The notes beneath the pieces are model-generated. The model did no database searches, was not told the origin of the DNA, and saw nothing but the letters and a program-made list of their open reading frames with translations. This document shows positions 6,685-10,198 of a stretch of DNA of 10,198 bases, piece after piece (within the stretch, counting starts at the first letter, position 1; each line of letters starts with the position of its first letter). The DNA comes from Deltaproteobacteria bacterium (GTDB taxonomy: Bacteria > Myxococcota_A > UBA9042 > DTJE01): NCBI GenBank assembly GCA_016784945.1, contig JADHTP010000094.1:1-10198 (forward strand), read 5' to 3'. The position numbers and the translations under genes are program-made.

Positions 6685-9063
6685 TCAGGACCTCTTCCTC
6701 CTCGTGGCGAACCGCAGGACGCCGCCCAGGATGAACAGGGCAGGAAGCCCCACCACCAGACCCAGGGTGATGGCGGTCCTTACGCCCGTGGACAGGCTGT
6801 CGATGGGCCGCCGGACGAATCCCTTGGATCGGATGTCCACCAGGGCCTCGTTCTGCACGCCCCAGTCCAGGCAGTTGAAAAGGAAATCCAGGTTGGCCTG
6901 GATGATGGGCGAGATCTGGGACAGGCGCAACTGCCAGTTCTGGAAGTTGGCCATGTAGTCCTTCAGCTTCATGAAGAAGTCCGCCGTCCCCGAGGTCAAC
7001 TGTCCCATGTTGAAGCCCTCGAAGATCCTCTCGGACGACAGGTTCTCCAGTCCCAGGTCCGACCCGATGACCAGCAGGCGACCGTTGCCGCCGTCCCTGA
7101 AGGGGCGGTCCACTGGATCGGGCTCGGGGGGCTTGGGATCCCGGGGGTCCGCTGCCGGCTTTTCGGGGCGCGCTGGGACCTCCTTCCCCTGGAAGAACGA
7201 CTTGAACCCGCCCGCAAGAACCAGGGCCACGGTGTGGGGCCCGTTGGGCTCGAGGGACCCCAGTTGCTGCAGGAGTTCCGGCGGCGCGAGGCGCAGGGGC
7301 TGGTCCGTGGCCACCGCCCCGTCGGAGGACCGGATGAGTTCCACCGTCTCCAGGTCGGGGTCCTTCGATGCGGCCTCGGTCAGGGCCAGGGTCGACACGT
7401 AGGGCAGGGTCACGCTGGCCAGCCTGCGAACCAGCACGTGAGTCCGGTCCAGTTCACTGAACGTGGGCAACAGCGGGTACGGGAAGCGCCGCTGGCTCTG
7501 CAGGGTGAACTGGCCCTGTTTCTGGAGCTGGATCACCGTGAGAGCCTCGAAACTCCTGGGCTCCGCCACCAGGTCGTGACGGACGTCAACGCCATAGTGA
7601 CCCAGGATGTCGTCCAGCCCGTGGGCCACTGGTTTCCGGCTCAATTCGTCGAAGGACAGGTCGCGCATGTCAAAGCCGTCCCCGCCTTTCTTGATGTTGT
7701 ACACGGACACGTTCCAGTTCTTCAGGAAGATGATGACCGAGCGCCCGGACAGCAGGAACTGGTCCAGGTTGTACAGGTCCCTGTCGGAAAGCGATTCCTG
7801 GGCCCCGTAGACCACCAGCACTTCCACGTCGTCGGGGATGTCGACGCCGGCGTTCACCCGCTTCAGGGCCAGGCCCCTCTGTGTGAACACGCCCCGGCGG
7901 ATCTGATCGTTGACGGCGTTGATCTGATCCTCGATCTGCTTGGCCTGACCCACGAACTGCTGGACCAGGGGGTTGCGCTGGCCCATGAGACCGGCGATCT
8001 CCGGTCGGATCAGCGGTTGCGCCTCCCTGAAGGGGCAGAATTCACCATGGCCGCACAGGAAACCGATGGATTTCCGGCCCGGGGAGTTCTTCAGGGTCCG
8101 GTTGTCCTTGGCCACCAGGTCGTTCAGGGACTTCAGCCGTTCCACGGCACCGGCCAGGGCCCGGTCCTGGGTCTGTGGGTCATCGATCCGCTTGCTGATC
8201 TCCTCCACCATTTCGGCATAGGCCGTGGCCGAGCCCGTCAGCTGATCCAGGTATTCGTTGCGACCCTTGAAACCCTGGGTGGTACCCAGACCGGCGGCCA
8301 CCTTGCCGCAGGTGGATCGGAAACCGTCCCGATCCAGGCGGAGAGCCGACATGGCCTCGCCGCCGCCTACCAGCACGGACAGGCCCCCGGCACCGCCCTC
8401 GGCGCCCTTTTCGTAGGACAGGAGCTTATCGTGGCACGCCTGCGCCCCGTCAGCCAGGACCTTTCCGGCGTCCAGCAGATCCTGCATGCCCGCCGATTTT
8501 TCGTATTTTTCCTTCAGGCGCAACAGGATCCTGGTGATCTCGAACTCGAAGTGCGCGGGCTCCACGGCCAGGGGGAACACCTCCATCTGATTGCGGTACT
8601 GGAAGGTGGCGCCGATGGCGTACTTCTTGAACTCGAGCATCCCGCCCTCAACCTCGGCCTCCTTGCCGGTGAAGAGTTCCAGGCGGGCCTCGCCGGCCTT
8701 TTTTTCGATATCCTCCGTGACCCGGGTGATCTGCATGTTGCCGCCGGAATAGGACCGGTATTCCTCGAGCTTGTCCCCGAACTCCCGGTCCACCCCGCGA
8801 ATGTCCCTCTCGCGGCCCCAGCCCGTTGAAAGGGTGGGAGGCAGCTCTTCGGACAGGAACAGTTGCACGTTCACGGAATCCAGGTCCTGCACGGCCTCAC
8901 GGCTCACCGCCGACAGGGTGTAGCGCTGGTTGTCGGTGAGGTCCAGCTTGCCGAATACCCACAGGCCCAGCACGTTGAGGAGCACCAGGATCCCCAGGAC
9001 CGACAGGGCCGTGATCACGGCATTGGTCCGGGCCGAGCGTCCGCTTTTCGTGGTCGTCGCCAT
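6685..9063 (-). CDS. GldG-family ABC transporter auxiliary protein, enlarged
   Basis: A 792-residue member of the GldG/ABC_transp_aux family, which accompanies ABC-2 transporters; in Flavobacterium gliding bacteria GldA, GldF and GldG are made from such genes. A transmembrane helix spans residues 14-36 and is followed by the typical KLDLTDNQRYTLS. A second, at 764-786, is followed by a basic cytoplasmic tail ending RRKRS. Family landmarks are IGFLCGHGE (333-341), the VEVLVVYGAQESLSDRDLYNLDQFLLSG region (413-440), RLLVIGSDLGLENL (662-675) and NLDFLFN (724-730). Between the strand ending near 182 and GHGE is about 145 residues of mostly helical sequence, and a second addition lies at about 347-400; both make it longer than common homologues. 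A Pro-rich linker is at 630-652. The start has a strong GGAGGT (9069-9074). It lies three bases after the permease stop. The substrate is unknown. Confidence 0.88.
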   Translation of the reverse strand: MATTTKSGRSARTNAVITALSVLGILVLLNVLGLWVFGKLDLTDNQRYTLSAVSREAVQDLDSVNVQLFLSEELPPTLSTGWGRERDIRGVDREFGDKLEEYRSYSGGNMQITRVTEDIEKKAGEARLELFTGKEAEVEGGMLEFKKYAIGATFQYRNQMEVFPLAVEPAHFEFEITRILLRLKEKYEKSAGMQDLLDAGKVLADGAQACHDKLLSYEKGAEGGAGGLSVLVGGGEAMSALRLDRDGFRSTCGKVAAGLGTTQGFKGRNEYLDQLTGSATAYAEMVEEISKRIDDPQTQDRALAGAVERLKSLNDLVAKDNRTLKNSPGRKSIGFLCGHGEFCPFREAQPLIRPEIAGLMGQRNPLVQQFVGQAKQIEDQINAVNDQIRRGVFTQRGLALKRVNAGVDIPDDVEVLVVYGAQESLSDRDLYNLDQFLLSGRSVIIFLKNWNVSVYNIKKGGDGFDMRDLSFDELSRKPVAHGLDDILGHYGVDVRHDLVAEPRSFEALTVIQLQKQGQFTLQSQRRFPYPLLPTFSELDRTHVLVRRLASVTLPYVSTLALTEAASKDPDLETVELIRSSDGAVATDQPLRLAPPELLQQLGSLEPNGPHTVALVLAGGFKSFFQGKEVPARPEKPAADPRDPKPPEPDPVDRPFRDGGNGRLLVIGSDLGLENLSSERIFEGFNMGQLTSGTADFFMKLKDYMANFQNWQLRLSQISPIIQANLDFLFNCLDWGVQNEALVDIRSKGFVRRPIDSLSTGVRTAITLGLVVGLPALFILGGVLRFATRRKRS

Positions 9064-9066
9064 GGT

Positions 9067-9804
9067 TTACCTCCACTTCCTTGCTTCCAGCGAATAGCTG
9101 GCCAGCACCACGGAACCCACGATGACCGAGAAGAAGAACACCATGTCCCGGGTGTCGATCACGCCACGGGCGATGGACCGGAAGTGGTGGTTGAAGGACA
9201 TCATGTTGAAGGCCTCCATCGAGTGCAGTCCCAGGGCCTCGGGCAACCGGTCGATGAAGGTGAAGACGGCGCAGATCACGATGGCCGCGATGAAGGCCAC
9301 GATCTGGCTGCGGGTCCAGGACGAGGCCAGCAGGCCCACCGCCAGGTAGGAGGACCCCACCAGGAGCACCCCGAAGTATCCACCTGCCAGGGGCCCGATG
9401 TCGGGATCGCCCAAGAGCCCCACCATCAACGGGTAGGCCAGGGTGAGCCCCGTGGCGATTGCCAGAAAGCCGATGGCCCCCAGGAGCTTGCCCACCACCA
9501 CCTCGGTCTCGGTCACGGGCATGGTGAGCAGGATCTCCAGTGTGCCCATCTTCCGCTCTTCCGCCAGAAGCCGCATGCTGATGGCCGGGAGGAAGATGGT
9601 GAACAGGAACACCATCCACTCGAACAGGGGCCGCAGGGTGGCCTCCTTGGCCTCGAAGAAATCCTCCTTGGGCAGGAGGAAGGGGATCTTGAAGAAGAAG
9701 GTGACGCCCAGCAGCACCAGGAACACCGCGATGGCGATGTAGGCCACGGGCGATCCGAAGTACGCGAAAAACTCGCGCCTCCCGATGGCCAGGATGTTTC
9801 TCAT
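9067..9804 (-). CDS. ABC-2 type transporter permease, GldF-like
   Basis: A 245-residue integral membrane protein with six predicted helices, at about 17-38, 61-80, 104-131, 140-162, 167-185 and 220-240. The N-terminus RNILAIGRREFFAYFGSPVA is typical of GldF/NosY-like permeases and resembles an interface helix leading to the first membrane segment. The RLLAEERKMGTLEILLTMP stretch (78-96) is the conserved cytoplasmic loop of ABC-2 permeases, probably contacting the ATPase. The F-x-SIARGVIDTRD element (208-220) precedes the last helix. It would pair with the adjacent ATPase and act with the GldG-like and DUF4340 proteins. The ATG (9802-9804) follows a GAGGGAGAG ribosome site and lies ten bases after the ATPase stop. 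The TAA stop is three bases from the next start, so co-translation is expected. The transported substrate cannot be told from sequence. Confidence 0.92.
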   Translation of the reverse strand: MRNILAIGRREFFAYFGSPVAYIAIAVFLVLLGVTFFFKIPFLLPKEDFFEAKEATLRPLFEWMVFLFTIFLPAISMRLLAEERKMGTLEILLTMPVTETEVVVGKLLGAIGFLAIATGLTLAYPLMVGLLGDPDIGPLAGGYFGVLLVGSSYLAVGLLASSWTRSQIVAFIAAIVICAVFTFIDRLPEALGLHSMEAFNMMSFNHHFRSIARGVIDTRDMVFFFSVIVGSVVLASYSLEARKWR

Positions 9805-9814
9805 GACTCTCCCT

Positions 9815-10198
9815 CTACTGAAGCGTGATCCGCTGAAAAATGGACTCGAGGTCCAGTCTTTCCTGGCGAAGTTCCACCAGGGTCAGGCCCGCCTCCACGC
9901 AGCGCCGGAACAGGTCGGGCCGCAGGTCCACGCCTTCCTCGGCCTCCAGCCGGAAGGCCGTGCGGGCCTCGCCCAGGGCCTCGACGGGCGACGACTGCCT
10001 GGCGCCGGGCAGGTCCTGGAGCGCCGTCTGCAAGGCAGAGCCCCGGTCTTCCAGCACCTCCAGGTAGAACGAGTTGCCGCCGCCATGGAGGCTCTGGATC
10101 TGATCCGGGGTGCCGTCGGCCACGATGCGGCCCCGGTGGATGATGATGATCCGGTTGCAGGTGGCCGTCACCTCCGGCAGGTTGTGGGTGGACAGGAT
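9815..10198 (-). CDS. ABC transporter ATP-binding protein, C-terminal fragment
   Basis: The reading frame is open to the right window edge; 127 C-terminal residues are visible. They begin ILSTHNLPEVTATCNR, which contains the switch histidine of the H-loop (STH). Then comes the IIHRGRIVADGTP strand-turn that closes the nucleotide-binding domain of CcmA/GldA/NatA-type ATPases. Walker A, Walker B and the signature motif lie outside the window. The last 80 residues form the small regulatory domain often called DUF4162, ending in DLESIFQRITLQ; the D-LE-x-IF pattern is typical of this family. The GTG at 10169-10171 is an internal valine codon, not a start. It is the first visible gene of the operon and should energise the permease downstream. 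The promoter is outside the window. Confidence 0.93.
   Translation of the reverse strand: MLSTHNLPEVTATCNRIIIIHRGRIVADGTPDQIQSLHGGGNSFYLEVLEDRGSALQTALQDLPGARQSSPVEALGEARTAFRLEAEEGVDLRPDLFRRCVEAGLTLVELRQERLDLESIFQRITLQ

Noticed and set aside
6682..8829. 715-codon plus-strand open frame opposite the GldG-like gene
   Set aside because: Its Gln-, His-, Val- and Gly-rich composition and lack of family motifs mark it as the antisense shadow of a well-supported gene. The companion frame at 8863-9828 is the same case.

Overview
The window is GC-rich, densely coded bacterial DNA. The protein families point to the deltaproteobacterial/Myxococcota-like part of bacterial diversity. The evidence is an Asp-rich secreted-type protein built of thrombospondin type 3 (TSP3) repeats followed by MopE-type metal-binding motifs, a Gld-like ABC transporter cluster with a DUF4340 protein, and a monomeric NADP isocitrate dehydrogenase. 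This placement is inferred from gene content only; no rRNA or tRNA is present to confirm it.

Layout, left to right. (1) Bases 1-1724, plus strand: the 3' part of a large repeat protein with seven TSP3 calcium-binding units on a nearly perfect 36-residue period, then five MopE-like metal-binding motifs about 70 residues apart. (2) Bases 1749-3974, minus strand: a complete monomeric isocitrate dehydrogenase, convergent with gene 1 across only 24 bp. (3) Bases 3975-4853: a poorly coding, rearranged stretch. It holds an 8-bp inverted repeat upstream of icd, the C-terminal piece of a sialidase-like beta-propeller protein joined out of frame to the N-terminal piece of a Nudix hydrolase, and a 227-bp spacer with three short heptamer tandem repeats and a stem-loop. 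(4) Bases 4854-10198, minus strand: a tight operon transcribed right to left. It encodes the C-terminus of an ABC ATPase, an ABC-2/GldF-like permease, a large GldG-family auxiliary protein and a DUF4340 protein. Gaps between these genes are 10, 3 and 1 bases.

The four operon genes very probably encode one membrane complex: an ATPase and permease working with two membrane-anchored proteins whose bulk is predicted to lie outside the cytoplasmic membrane. Its substrate is unknown. icd supplies 2-oxoglutarate and NADPH and has no evident link to its neighbours. The most notable observations are the Nudix/sialidase fusion scar, the recurrence of 7-bp tandem repeats in both non-coding gaps around icd and the scar, the large extra helical segment in the GldG-like protein, and the repeated architecture of the DUF4340 protein. 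I see no convincing new defence system, CRISPR array or mobile element.
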